A stretch of DNA of 64,000 nt from Alviniconcha marisindica (lineage: Eukaryota > Mollusca > Gastropoda > Provannidae). The stretch spans positions 61,001-125,000 of the forward strand of contig JABMCL010001668.1 of NCBI GenBank assembly GCA_018857735.1. The letters are read 5' to 3'. Every line of letters begins with the position of its first letter. Positions within the stretch are counted from its first letter, which is position 1. Positions 23,490-35,846 of the stretch are shown here, one piece after another. A model generated the notes under the pieces. It was not told the DNA's origin. It searched no databases and was given only the letters and a program-made list of their open reading frames with translations. The translations under genes were made by a program, and so were the position numbers.

Positions 23490-23945
23490 ATGAAAAACTT
23501 TGACTTGGAGACTTGGAGACTGACCTGGGCTCGGCAAAGTGACTCAAAGGGGACACAGGTCCTTAAACTTCTGGGGCGGTGTGGGGGATTAAAATGGAGG
23601 TCTTTTATCCTTCATAAATGGGCATGGGTAGAATTTGGAATAAAGAAGAATTTGAACAGAATAGGAAGGCAGCTCTTCCATTCCCTTGCATGTAAGGAGC
23701 TTGTTGTTACAGTTTCGCTAACTGCCCGCGCTATGGAACCGATCTTTCCACGGAAAGGAGACTGCTGCACTCCCGACCCACGAGACCAGTACCAACGAAC
23801 TTTGACTGAACTAAAAACATTCTCGTCTTTAAACCAAAACTACAAAGCCCATTTCACCAACAGTCTGACTAAAGTTGAACGTAGACTAAATAGTGCAGAT
23901 TATCTTTTTTTTTCCCCCCAATTCCTCACATGCAATAGGTGTTAA
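23490..23945 (+). other. Isolated 151-codon open frame of unknown status
   Basis: It starts 26 bp after the TTAA MITE. The last half (CKELVVTVSLTARAMEPIF onward, rich in T, N and K) has protein-like composition, but I recognise no domain. There is no clear promoter, and the frame runs into a T-run and stop. It may be part of an older transposon or chance. Confidence 0.2.
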
Positions 23946-24085
23946 ACAACAAGTAAACTTACATATTAGGAGTTTTAAAGCTTTTAATTTTTTGGTACCT
24001 ATGTCACAGTATTGTAAAGTTTCTGAGAATAATATATATATATATTATATATATATTATATATATATTATGTATTTTATATCTAG

Positions 24086-24239
24086 AATATTTCAAATGAA
24101 ATCAAACAAATCTTTGTGTTCACATCTCTTTTTTTTTTTTCTTTCTTTTTCTTTCCCTATATATATATATAATATTAAAAAATTTTATATATATTGAAAA
24201 AAGAAGTTCCAAAATTTGTTTGATTTCATTTGAAATATT
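24086..24239. mobile_element. Short hairpin element (MITE-like)
   Basis: A perfect 26-bp inverted repeat (24086-24111 and 24214-24239, core TTCAAATGAAATCAAACAAA) flanks about 100 bp of T-rich and TA-rich sequence. It has no coding capacity. Confidence 0.7.
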
Positions 24240-26099
24240 TGTCTGTGTTATATTACTTTAATAAAATATACACAAAATACAACACACATAGTCATAGTGA
24301 ATGATATATAAACATTAACTTAATATGAATAGGCCTAACACTCTTGCTCTGTGTCACACTGAAACCCCCCTCCCTCCTCCCAGTATTTTTAACAGGTTAA
24401 TGTTCCCGGGGTGGTGATTTGAATGTAGATTTTCTTGCCACTAGCAGGTTCATTCATACGCACTGACTGACTAAACACTGAACACCAACATTTATGGTCC
24501 GTGGCTTTTGTTTATTACGGTCTAGTTGTAGTTGTTATAGTTATGTATATGCCTTTTTTCTTTTCTTTTTCTTTTAATTTTTCCCCCTGTACAAGAAAAG
24601 AAGAAGAAAAATATCAGAATTCCCAATCAGCATTATATCAGCCCTATAAAATAACAGCAATACTAGACAGAAGACTCCTTCAACAACCTTCCAGACAAAC
24701 ACTGGGAACAGAAAAATATCTGACACAAGGTAACTGCTGAAAACGATCCAGGGCAAAAATTAGCACTCCTACAAGGAATAATGTGGACCATAATAGATTT
24801 TCAACTATAATAGCAGGCACAAGGTTATAAAACCTACTTCACAGCCACATGGACCATGATTATAACCCCCAAAGGCAAAGAAATGACAAAATAATGGAAT
24901 AAATACATAAGACAAACAAGTAATTGAGCCATGAAATTAAACCTATCAGATACCATAGAAGAAATATCAGTATCATATTAAAAACACTGGCTAGATGCAC
25001 ATACCTTATCATTTGATAAAGCCGTCCCCAAAAGTTGTTGGTTAGGGCATGGATACTGATGATCTGTGATGTAAAAACCCCTTTTTTTTGCATAACATTA
25101 TGACATACTTCGATGATGACATCATAAGTATTTCTATTAGGAACTCAGGGGACAGAACTCTGTCACCCTAATAATGAAAAATACCAAACATCACAATTAT
25201 TTCATTAACTTAGCAGAACCCATCCTCCTACTCTCACAACAATATTTATCATGAACTGGTACACTGACAACCAAGACTACATCTAAATTATAATGACGAA
25301 ATTTCCCCAAAACAGCATATTAAATACAATTAATTATCCCCACTCAATTCTTGACCTAGATCGAAATAAAGTAGATAATAATAACCTACTGGCAACATCC
25401 GGTCTCTAATAGTCTACACAGTCTCTGTGGACCTAAGCTAACACTGAACTGGAACTTTGCAAAATATCACTGTTACATTAACACATACGTTTTTAAAGTT
25501 CAGAGTCTTCTCATAGAATGTGTTTTGCCCTGCTATAACTGTCATGGTTGACTGGACATTAAAACTATAATAATCCCCACCCCTGCACACCATTCAAAAT
25601 ATATATATATATACACATCTCAAAACATACATGAGTGTGCATACACACATCCACACACAATAAAAAAAACTTAATCTTTCATCAGTAACTTGACATTAAT
25701 GCCCAGTCAACCATTCCTCATATGAAATATAAGTGCAAAAGGAGGAGAAAGACGTACAAGCCTGACTCACAGTCACAGTCCTAAATACACAACACACATA
25801 ACAGTCAGGAACCTAAATTGTGCATCATTAAACAAAACACACTCCATCAAATCACAACTGATCAAAAGCAAAGGTCCTTGGTCAGTTTTATATAGATCTA
25901 CGTTTTACTCAGTCTTAACTGAATCAGATTTTTGTGTGTGTGTGTGTGTTGGGGTGTGTGTGTGTGTGTGTGTGTGTTTGGTTTTTTTGATGGTATGACT
26001 ATGAGTACAAACAAATCAGAACAAGTTATTTTCACACAAGCACACACACCAAAAATCATCACACATTCAATCACACTTGGACACTAGTGACAGTTTAAC

Positions 26100-26103
<4 letters not shown>

Positions 26104-26155
<52 letters not shown>

Positions 26156-26723
26156 AAACCTAATCAGCAACAAAAAGATCTTCAGTTAATAGTATGAATA
26201 CACAACAATGTGTTGCACTCTACAACTACCCTCGCCTGATATAACCGACTGTTGACTGGGCGTAAAACACCAACTTACTACTATACAACTCCCCACCCCA
26301 CCCTCCTCCAAGCACAGCTACAAATACTCGCATTTTATGCTTAAAAAATGCATGAGTGTGAGCACACATTTGCCTAGATATACCTCAGTAAGTCAAGTTA
26401 AAAAAAAAAAAAAAAGAGAAAAAGAAAGTCTGATTCACAGAACTTTGAAATAAGCAAGACCCCTGAAAATTTGCATACTGTGTGTCCCTGTCAAAATAAA
26501 TAAGTGTTCGTTAGAACCCTTTTGTGTTTGATCTTGTTTTAGCAAGATAGCAGTCATCTGTTTCAGATTTATAAAATAAACAACACTCATAACAATGCAA
26601 AAGATTAAAACTAGAATCATCATGAGTTAAAACATGGCCCATCAAATAACAATTAAGCAAACATCAACATCCTTGGTCAGTTTTATATCACGTTTTTCTG
26701 AGTCTAAATTGATTCAGGTTGGT

Positions 26724-26780
<57 letters not shown>

Positions 26781-26983
26781 GTCGACATGCATCATAAAAT
26801 TATGTGTGTGTCTATCACAGTATCAGCTACTATCACACTGTGTAACCAATTTAATGGGTTTTGATTAATACAAACAAATTTAATAAGGACAAAATGTTTT
26901 CATAAACTTCTCTCTCTCTCTCTCTCTTCTCCTCTCTCTTCTTCTCTCTCCACACAGCACACACACACAACCACACACACACA

Positions 26984-27027
<44 letters not shown>

Positions 27028-27115
27028 CAGCAGCTGTTCAGCCTGTTAACAGAACATTCTACCTCAGTGAAATAATTAATGGTCTGGTTTAATTTGCCAT
27101 TTATGCAGAATCAGT

Positions 27116-27164
<49 letters not shown>

Positions 27165-27190
27165 TATATATATATATATATATATATTAT
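26104..27190. repeat. Cluster of (CA)n, (TG)n, (TC)n and (TA)n microsatellites
   Basis: (CA)n lies at 26104-26148, (TG)n at 26722-26780, (TC)n and (CA)n at 26910-27025, and (TA)n at 27118-27187. A (TG)n tract at 25935-25978 precedes them. No coding signal was seen. Confidence 0.92.
26230..26280 (+). repeat. SINE-like tail, copy
   Basis: GCCTGATATAACCGACTGTT, GACTGGGCGTAAAACACCAA and CTTACTA are shared with 6100 and 47646. Confidence 0.6.
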
Positions 27191-29011
27191 CATTATATAA
27201 ATTTAAAAGATAATCATTAATATTAATGATTATTGAGTGCATGGTATTCAACAATTAGCAATTAATCTACTACTGGACACAGTACAGTATGTCAAAATAA
27301 CAGTCTTGCAAGTTATCATGGGCTTTTGCAAAAGAATATTGCTCTCACACTGCAAAATCTTGACCAAACTGCATTCATATAATATGTACTATATTTAAAT
27401 AATAATATGTATTGTATTAAAAAAAATATGTATATTATATAACAGCAGTCTCTGTATGGCTAACTTGAACAAGTTCAAGCGATATTGATAATACTTTAAT
27501 AGTTTATTGCCTGATTTTGACAGTTGCTAACTTGCTTCTAAAAGCAACAAAGTTCCAACTCTGATAACTTGCTTCTACAGATACACAAGTTTCAATAATG
27601 AATAAGTTACATACAGTTATTACAACAGTAGACCTGGTGTGTTTTGTTGTCTGCCTGTGTGTGTAATTGTGATGTGCCTGTGCCTGAGACATCAGTAAGT
27701 TGAGTTTGCAAGTGCCTGTTGTCCCCTTCCAGTGACCAGATGTATTTTTTCCCCTTTTCTTCTCTTTGTTTATTTACCCTGCGCATCGCACACCAAGTCA
27801 GATAATTGTCAGCAGTGACAGCTCACCTATCTATCTATCTATCTATATATTAGAGAGAGATGTGCCGCTCTTCATCAGTTGATCCCTTAGGTGGCCACAG
27901 CCAGGTCGTTGCTTACACTGCCACTCTAAGGGTCTGATACGGGAGGAAAAACAAAAAAAAACAACAAACCCTGTTGCATTTTGCAATCTCCACTGTTTTT
28001 AAACCGTCTGCGGCTTGTTCTCCCCGGCTTTTGTGGCACTGTGTTTGTGTGTAAATAAATGCATTAATCCGTGACGACCCGGTGAAATGGTTCTATTTGC
28101 TTTACTATTGCGTAAAACTGTGTTCGATCCATGCTCGAATTTTCGCTTCAAAACCACGCCGTCCAGCCAGCAACCGAGCTTGCAAGCGAAGGTAAAAAAC
28201 AAGGCTGGGGAACGGCCGGAAACGAAGCTTTTTTAATCTCTAAACAAATCAAAAGTTATTAGTTGCAGCTTGAGAACCAATATATGTGTACCATCCATGT
28301 AAAAGCAAATACTTTTTTTAAAATACAAGTGTAAAAATTAATATTTTGTTTGAGTTCGGACCTAAAGCTTGTAAAAAAAGAAAAAGGCTTAATGAGGATA
28401 GCGGCGTTACCTCGCAACTGCAAATGGCGGTTGTGTACATAGACTACAGAGTACAGGCTCTACGCGAGTTCCGACCAAACAATTTCAGGAACTTGAAGTT
28501 GAATAAAAACTGAGCGACGATCTCACTGGAAAGGCAGCGCATGCATCCAGATGTACATGTTTATAGTTTCCCAGAACAGTTCACCCATGTTTGACAGGCG
28601 CTTGGCCAGGTCAACCGGCGTATCAGTTCACCGCCGGCAGGGCCAGACCTTGTTTTGTTTAGTGCCAGACACTCTTGTTGTAGGGACAAAAGGGCCTCTG
28701 GAACCAGGATCCTAGTTTAGAGTTAAGATGGTATGTAGTTTAGGTTTAGCCAAAAACCTAACAACTAGTCCTTGCTAAGCTACTGATGAGTAAATTTAAA
28801 ATTACAGGCATCATTTATATACATATACGCATGAATGAATGAGTCAAACGTGATACATGAGAATTTCCACTCAAAACATAGCGTCTTCACAACGCCAGAT
28901 GCACACATATATACATCATTCAGTTACACATTATGAGCATACAACCAGCAACTAAGGCAGTAGAACATCTGATGAGTTCATATAGCTAGTATTGGAAAAG
29001 AAAACAGAAGC

Positions 29012-29016
<5 letters not shown>

Positions 29017-29056
<40 letters not shown>
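29017..29056. repeat. (GA)n microsatellite
   Basis: About 20 GA units just upstream of the LINE fragment. Confidence 0.95.
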
Positions 29057-29058
<2 letters not shown>

Positions 29059-29204
29059 AACCTGATAAATCTGGCGGAGACTAAGGACCAAGTATACTGG
29101 AGCAGACTCACTTGACCTACACAACCCCACGGCTGGTCTTGCGGTAGAACTGCTTGCAACAAAGATAAGACATTGTGAGAACATAAAAAGATTATTGGAA
29201 AACG

Positions 29205-30430
29205 GGAAACGGCCTCTTGGAAAGTATCATAAAGATGGTACTATATACAGACGATTTAACGTCGCTTTTAAAAGATGAGCAGGATATGCAACAGGTACTT
29301 AAAATTGTATCTGAGTTTTCAACATTCTCAGGCCTGGAAATAAATCGGATGAGATCAGAGGCAATGTGGCTCGGTAGAAAACAAAACTGCACTGACACCT
29401 TTTTTGGGATTTGTATGGAAGAGGAGACTCAAAATTCTTGGTGTGTATTTTACCTGTGACAAAATATTAATGTGCTTCTCAAGTTGAAGAGAACTGGACG
29501 GGAAGGGTGGAAAACATTAAAAGAATAATTAATGCAAGGGAAAAAAGAAACCGGAGCATTGCTGGTAAAGTTTGCATTATAAAAACATTTTTAATTTCAC
29601 TGACGACTCTATGCCTGTGTAAACTTTGTTATGGAACAACAGTCATATTAAGCATCAAGGAAGCGTTCTCTTGTGTATGGGTTGGATTACTGGAAAAATA
29701 CTGTATGTAAAAGACATTAAGGGATCCAGTGGATTCATAACATTTCAGGACATAATTATGTAACAAAATAGGGAACTCGCCCAGCCGAATTCTTGAATAT
29801 AATGTCGTTAGAGCGGCTGTTTACACTTTTATACACAGTCATAATGTTTGGACACTAAGTTGTCAGACCAGCCACTTTTTTGTAACGGAAAAAGAAATAC
29901 GTCGAAAGACTTTAGAACGGTGCTTATTTCTATGCACGATTCTGTCCCGTGTGCAAATGGCTTCTGGCACAGGAAATTTGGATTAGAAATAGACAAACAC
30001 ATAATTATGGCCATTGCCCTCATTTATTTATCCCATAAACATATTACCTTGCAAGATGAAAGTGAGACATGATCAGATGTGCTCATATTGCAATGATGTA
30101 GTAGATTACATTGAACACGTCTTTTTCGACTGCCCGACGATTAAGACATTTTGCAATTACACCGAACAATGTATTTTAATTACTTTCGACATGCAAACCC
30201 ATTTAACTGTTGACGTTTTGTTCAAAATAAAACAGCATAATTGCGGGAAGGTCAAACTAAACGAATAAATCATTAAAATTATTATATTCATAGGGGAAAT
30301 GTGTATAAGTATGTACAAAAAGACCAACGCCTTCCTTCCGCATTGTCCATATTTGAAAATCTGCTCAGGCTCCGGTATGTTTAAATGTGACAAAGCTTAC
30401 AGACGAATATGTGTATACTGTGACCATGGG
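29205..30430 (+). mobile_element. Degenerate non-LTR retrotransposon (LINE) 3' fragment
   Basis: Frameshifted pieces read in order as a LINE pol C-terminal half. At 29235 VLYTDDLTSLL is the Y(A/T)DD reverse-transcriptase box. EFSTFSGLEIN follows, then RSEAMWLG, the typical palm/thumb continuation. At about 29540 REKRNRSIAGKVCIIKTFLIS matches the LINE connector. At about 30075 CSYC..EHVFFDC forms a zf-RVT-like CxxC...HxxxxC motif. Stops and frame changes at about 29458, 29710 and 30070 show it is dead. The 5' half is absent. Confidence 0.85.
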
Positions 30431-30479
30431 GAAGAGGATAGTGCTGGATAGGGGATATGTGTAATGATGGATGAATGTT

Positions 30480-31640
30480 CTGATACAATAGTTGGAGGGT
30501 GATAGTGTAATGATGAATGTTCTGAATAAACGCCCACAGTGATGTCCTTGGAACATTGGGGTGGTGGGTGGTGGGGGGGGGGGGAGGATAGTGTAATGAT
30601 GGATGAATGTTTCTGAATAAACGCCCCACAGTGATGTCCTTGGTAACATTGGGGGTGGTGGTGGGGGGGGGGGGGGGGGATAGTGTAATGATGGATGAAT
30701 GTTTCTGAATAAACGCCCCACAGTGATGTCCTTGGTAACATTGGGGGTGGGTGGGGGGGAGGGGGGGGGGGATAGTGTAATGATGGATGAATGTTTCTGA
30801 ATAAACGCCCCACAGTGATGTCCTTGGTAACATTGGGGTGGTGGTGGGGGTGGGGGGGGGGGGGGAGGATAGTGTAATGATGGATGAATGTTTCTGAATA
30901 AACGCCCCACAGTGATGTCCTTGGTAACATTGGGGTGGTGGGGGGGGGGGGGGGATAGTGTAATGATGGATGAATGTTTCTGAATAAACGCCCCACAGTG
31001 ATGTCCTTGGTAACATTGGGGTGGTGGGGGGGGATAGTGAATGATGGATGAATGTTTCTGAATAAAGCCCCACAGTGAGTCTGGTACTTGGGTGGGGTGG
31101 GTGGGGGGGGATAGTATAATGATGGATAAATGTTTCTGAATAAACGCCCCAAATGATGTCCTTGGTAACATTGGGGGGGGGGGGGGGGGTAGTGTAATGA
31201 TGGATAATGTTTCTGAATAAACGCCCAACATTGATGTCCTTGGTAACATTGGGGTGGTGGTGGTGTGTGTGTGTGGGGGGGGGGGGGGGGGGTATTGTAA
31301 TGATGGATGAATGTTTCTGAATAAACGCCCAACATTGATGTCCTTGGTAACATTGGGGTGGTGGTGGGGGGGGGGGGGGGGGGGGATATTGTAATGATGG
31401 ATGAATGTTTCTGAATAAATGCCCAACATTGATGTCCTTGGTAACATTGGGGTGGTGGTGTGTGGGGGGGGGGGGGGGTATTGATGGATGAACGTTTCTG
31501 AATAAACGCCCCACAGTGATGCCTTTGGTAACATTGGGGGGGAGGGGGAGGGGTATTGTAATGATGGATGAATGTTTCTGAATAAACGCCCCACAGTGAT
31601 GTCCTGGTAACATTGGGGTTGGGGGGGGGGGGGGGGGGGG
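30480..31640. repeat. G-run minisatellite, ~13 copies of 80-105 bp
   Basis: Each unit has a conserved part (TGATGGATGAATGTTTCTGA, ATAAACGCCCCACAGTGATG, TCCTTGGTAACATTGG) and a variable G-rich linker of 10-35 bases. The array starts about 50 bp after the LINE fragment. Every linker has quadruplex-forming potential, and nearly every unit carries AATAAA. Confidence 0.92.
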
Positions 31641-32886
31641 ATATTGTCCATTCAAAATTTTTTCAAAGTGGCCCCATAGTAATCAAGGGAGGCAACAAAC
31701 AAACAATTTTTTTTATTAATGAGGGTAATGGAATAAGTACAAAACTTTTTTTCATCCAGCCCTCGGGCTGAAAAACAAAACATCGACAACAAAAACAATT
31801 GAAAACAAAATAATTATAAGCTCAAAAAATCATATTGAGAGAGAGAGAGAGACAGACAGATAGACAGAGAGAGTAAAATGCAGAGTATGCATGTATACAA
31901 TCATAATATACATACTTGGCACATCATATTCACAAATATTGAGAAAATAAACAAATGCAATCATGTTCAAAATCAAAGAAATAGTGCACATATCCTTAAT
32001 CAGTGTTAAACTTACATTTTGAGTGATGTTAAGACAATACACACCATTATGACAGAATCAGCCTTATAGCTATTTTAGTACCCTGTTCTCCATTTGCAGT
32101 TTGCAAAGATAAGGGCTTTCTCCCTTCATTCTCTGGTTTTGATCATTTCAGAGATTCAGAGCGTGAATCTAACTTTTGTTTTTTCAGATAAATATTTATA
32201 ATGGTCTTGTGTTTGAAAATGCGACACATTTTCCTTTCTTGCCCTGCTACTTAAAAATCCTTTTCATACTGACCGATGGATGCTGCTAAAATACAGCTAC
32301 AGAGTTGGCAGGGCTGCCAACCACCAGAGTACTACTGACATGGAGAACTACGAGGATAGGCCTTTGAATAAACCTGTTACTGCTATAATGAGCCAGCATA
32401 CCTGAAAGTGGACAACTAACACTGTAATAGTGACATTATCTGACAGAACTAAACCCAGAACTGAGCTGTAGCAAGAACAAAGGGCATCATATGCAAAGCA
32501 GAATACTTCTGCACTGCTACCATTTCATAATTCATATTAGACGACCCTTTAAAACTGCCCAGGGACCCTCTAACAGTAACAGTTGTAGCAGGGAGTCCCA
32601 GGGACCTTCTTAAAATACTCACTGATGGAACCCTGGCTGTGTGGTTTTAATTATCTTTAGGGACACCAAACTAAACTGATCACCTGTATGAGAATGAGCT
32701 GCTGGTTTTATTGAATTTTGCGACACTGAACTGATCTGTGGGGTTGTACTGCAGCTCCAGAAATTAAGGTCCTCATACCGGAGAGTTCAGAGCTATTACT
32801 GTTAGCAGTTCCGGTCTGTCTGCTTGCTATACAGTGTTTAATGTTTACTTCACATTACCTGCACCGCCTTCACCTGTGTTTTTGAC

Positions 32887-33062
32887 TGATTTCACTTTTC
32901 AGAGAAAACTGATCATAGGTGTCTTATAGTTGACCTGATAGGAACTGCATCACTGTAAAGCGTGTGTTTTGAATGATCGATTTCACTTTTCAAACAAAAT
33001 TGATCCGCAGGTGTGTTATGGTTGACCTGACAGGAACTGTATCACTGTAAAATGTGTGTTTT
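32887..33062. repeat. Two-copy ~88-bp tandem duplication just upstream of tetraspanin exon 1
   Basis: GATTTCACTTTTCA, GGTGT(C/G)TTAT(A/G)GTTGACCTGA and GGAACTG(C/T)ATCACTGTAAA occur at 32887-32973 and again at 32977-33062. The second copy runs into the putative acceptor of exon 1. Confidence 0.8.
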
Positions 33063-33074
33063 TATTGATTTCAG

Positions 33075-33189
33075 AGAGATCTGATCACCTGGCACACATT
33101 GTGGTGGACGTCTAAAGAACGGTATAATCATGAGCTGTGGAGCTAGCTGTGCAAGGCTTTTGCTGATTGCCTTCAACTTTGTCTTCTGG
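33075..33189 (+). CDS. Tetraspanin exon 1: 5' leader plus start and half of TM1
   Basis: The ATG at 33130 opens 20 codons (MSCGASCARLLLIAFNFVFW) ending at a GTGAGT donor at 33190. The sequence before it, TTTATTGATTTCAG ending at 33074, looks like a splice acceptor, so the exon may run from 33075 with 55 nt of 5' leader and a further noncoding exon upstream. The coding part is certain. The acceptor is an inference and the real transcription start was not identified. Confidence 0.85.
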
Positions 33190-34418
33190 GTGAGTGGAGT
33201 TGGACAGAAAAGGCTGAGAAGAAATGTGGAATTAAACCTTGGAATTTACTCCAGCTCTGATTCAACCTTAACATCAGAGTTTACACGGCTGCCATGGTGG
33301 TTTAACAAGAAGGAAAAAAGTTTTAGAGTTTAGACGGCTGCCATGGTGGTTAACAAGAAGGAAAAAGGTTTTAGAGTTTAGACGGCTGCCATGGTGGTTA
33401 ACAAGAAGGAAAAAAGTTTTAGAGTTTAGACGGCTGCCATGGTGGTTAACATTATAACAAGAAGGAAAAAAGTTTTAGAGTTTAGACGGCTGCCATGGTG
33501 GTTAACAAGAAGGAAAAAAGTTTTAGAGTTTAGACGGCTGCCATGGTGGTTAACAAGAAGGAAAAAAGTTTTAGAGTTTAGACGGCTGCCATGGTGGTTA
33601 ACAAGAAGGAAAAAAGTTTTAGAGTTTAGATGGCTGCCATGGTGGTTAACAAGAAGGAAAAAAGTTTTAGAGTTTAGACGGCTGCCATGGTGGTTAACAA
33701 GAAGGAAAAAAGTTTTAGAGTTTAGACGGCTGCCATAGTGGTTAAAAAGAAGAAGAAAAGTTTTAGAGTTTAGATGGCTGCCATGGTGGTTAAAAAGAAG
33801 AAGAAAAAGTAACTGAAAAATAGCAGGGACAAACATTCCCTGAAACGTTTCACTGGTTCTCAGAACCAGTAAATTGCAAACTTTACTTGTCCCCATTGAG
33901 TAAATCAGTGGCCCTCAAAAATTAGGGAACCCTTGATGAAAGAGATACAAGGAATAAAGAGCCCCTACTCACTCTTTTTCTTTCCTGTGTTGTCATGATT
34001 GTGTGCTGTGCTCAGTTTCGCCATCTTAGTCACTGTAGTTTGCTTGGTAAAGTACTTAAGTCACTCAAGGGTATGGGCAGAAAAATGCATGACATTTTCC
34101 ATAAACAATTACTGGTCCAGTGGAACAATGGAGAGGAGAGTTTTGCTAGCCTGCCGGCTGTTTTAGTGGTCATTGGCCACTGTACCAGTGGGAATTGTCT
34201 GAGCCCTTATTAGTCAATATGTAGGACTTAGTATAAATTATAATAGTAATTCAAATTTGACAGGAATTGCACTGTTCACATCAGGACGATCAAACTCATG
34301 TCATAAGCAAAACGTTTCAGAACTCTTACTCTTCTCATTATGTAAACCCTTTCCGAAGTCATTTCCACAGAATCAATCCATACGCATATATATATATCTA
34401 CCCCCCCCCCCCCCCCCC

Positions 34419-34451
<33 letters not shown>

Positions 34452-35784
34452 CAACAACACCAGCAACAAACAACCAAAAACCACAACAATACAAACATAA
34501 AAATGTAAAAAATCCAAAGAGTTGATCCTTTCAATGTTGCCCAATATTGTTAAAAAAGAATGGAAGGATATTGATACAAGATTAAATAAAAATAAAAATA
34601 ATAAGAGTGATAATAGAAGAAGAAGAAGAGTAGAGAGCAACAACAACGAATTAAACATTGTGTGAATAATGGCAAATACCAGTGCCATATGTTGGACTGT
34701 AACTTAGCCAATCCTGCTCCGTGTAGATTCCACTGTTTGCCTTGGGAGAGGTCTCCCGGGTGCTTTAACATTAATTACTGGAGACCCACTGGACAAGCTG
34801 TTGCCATGTAGGCATGCTGTGAGTGCTGCATCTGCAGGTTTGAAGCAGCCAAGCAGTATTGTTTGAACAGATATCTGTCTCACATTTCGTTAGTTCAGAA
34901 GGACTGGAGTGAGCTCTTTGTTTCAAATGATGCAGAGAACTTGCATCTGCTGAAGCAAACATCTGACTTGATTTTTTCCCAAACAAATAATCACTGGGCA
35001 CTTGATTTTTAAGCTTTATGACACACACTTTTTTCGTTTTTATTGTTGGATTATTTCTGTATACTGTGAGTGTGACTTGAAAGATGTTCTTTTTCAATTT
35101 TCCAAGTCCTGAAATAGTTTGGAAGCTGGCAATTTTATCCCACTAACATTGTAATTCAAGGGTGTGGTCACTGTGTGGTGGGGATTGAACTGCTGGCACA
35201 AGGAAGGATCAGCTGTGGGCTGAACCCATATTCGTGCTCCACGATAATGATTGCATTTTGAATACCTGACCATCAGCGAGCAGGAATTGCATGATCTCTG
35301 ATATCCAGTAAGATTCATCCCGAGGGAAGTGTATGCAGGCCTCTTGTTTAATGGGGTGACCGGGTCATACAAATGTTACATGATGTGCTGGTCTGCTTGG
35401 AAGCAGGAAACGCCTTGAGAAAACTGCTGAGCTATTTCAGTAATGTGTATATATCACACACATGGGTGGACTAAACAGATTGGTTGACTGAGCTTGTGGG
35501 AGTGTAGTGAGTGAAGACGGAACAAAAACTGTAGGAGGCTGTTCTTAGACTGATTGCTTGACTGAGCTTGTGAGACTGTAGTGAGTAAGAGTGAACAAAG
35601 TCTGTTAGACTAGGAGGCAGTTCCAGGCTTGAAAGTAATTCAGGGTGAAGCCAGAATTAAGGTGTTTGGTTACTCTTTTTTTTTCAGGGGACCAGGATAA
35701 TTATTTCTTCCTGTTTGTACTTTGTAGACAGCTTTGATTTCATTGCCACTGTGCAACCTAAGAGAATACACACATATACTGTCA

Positions 35785-35846
<62 letters not shown>

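Larger units (their letters stand above)
24500..29000. other. Repeat-rich intergenic DNA
   Basis: No gene was recognised. It includes microsatellites (25935-27190), a TCTA tract near 27830-27848, and a GC-richer patch at 28400-28640 that could be an upstream tetraspanin promoter, which I could not confirm. Confidence 0.5.

Noticed and set aside
30365..31655. Overlapping ~420-codon proline-rich frames on the minus strand
   Set aside because: They are translations of the G-run minisatellite in several frames at once. Open length comes from lack of stops in C-rich repeats, with no independent protein signal.
33426..33896. 156-codon minus-strand frame with a repeating FFLLVNHHGS motif
   Set aside because: 48-bp intron 1 minisatellite read antisense.
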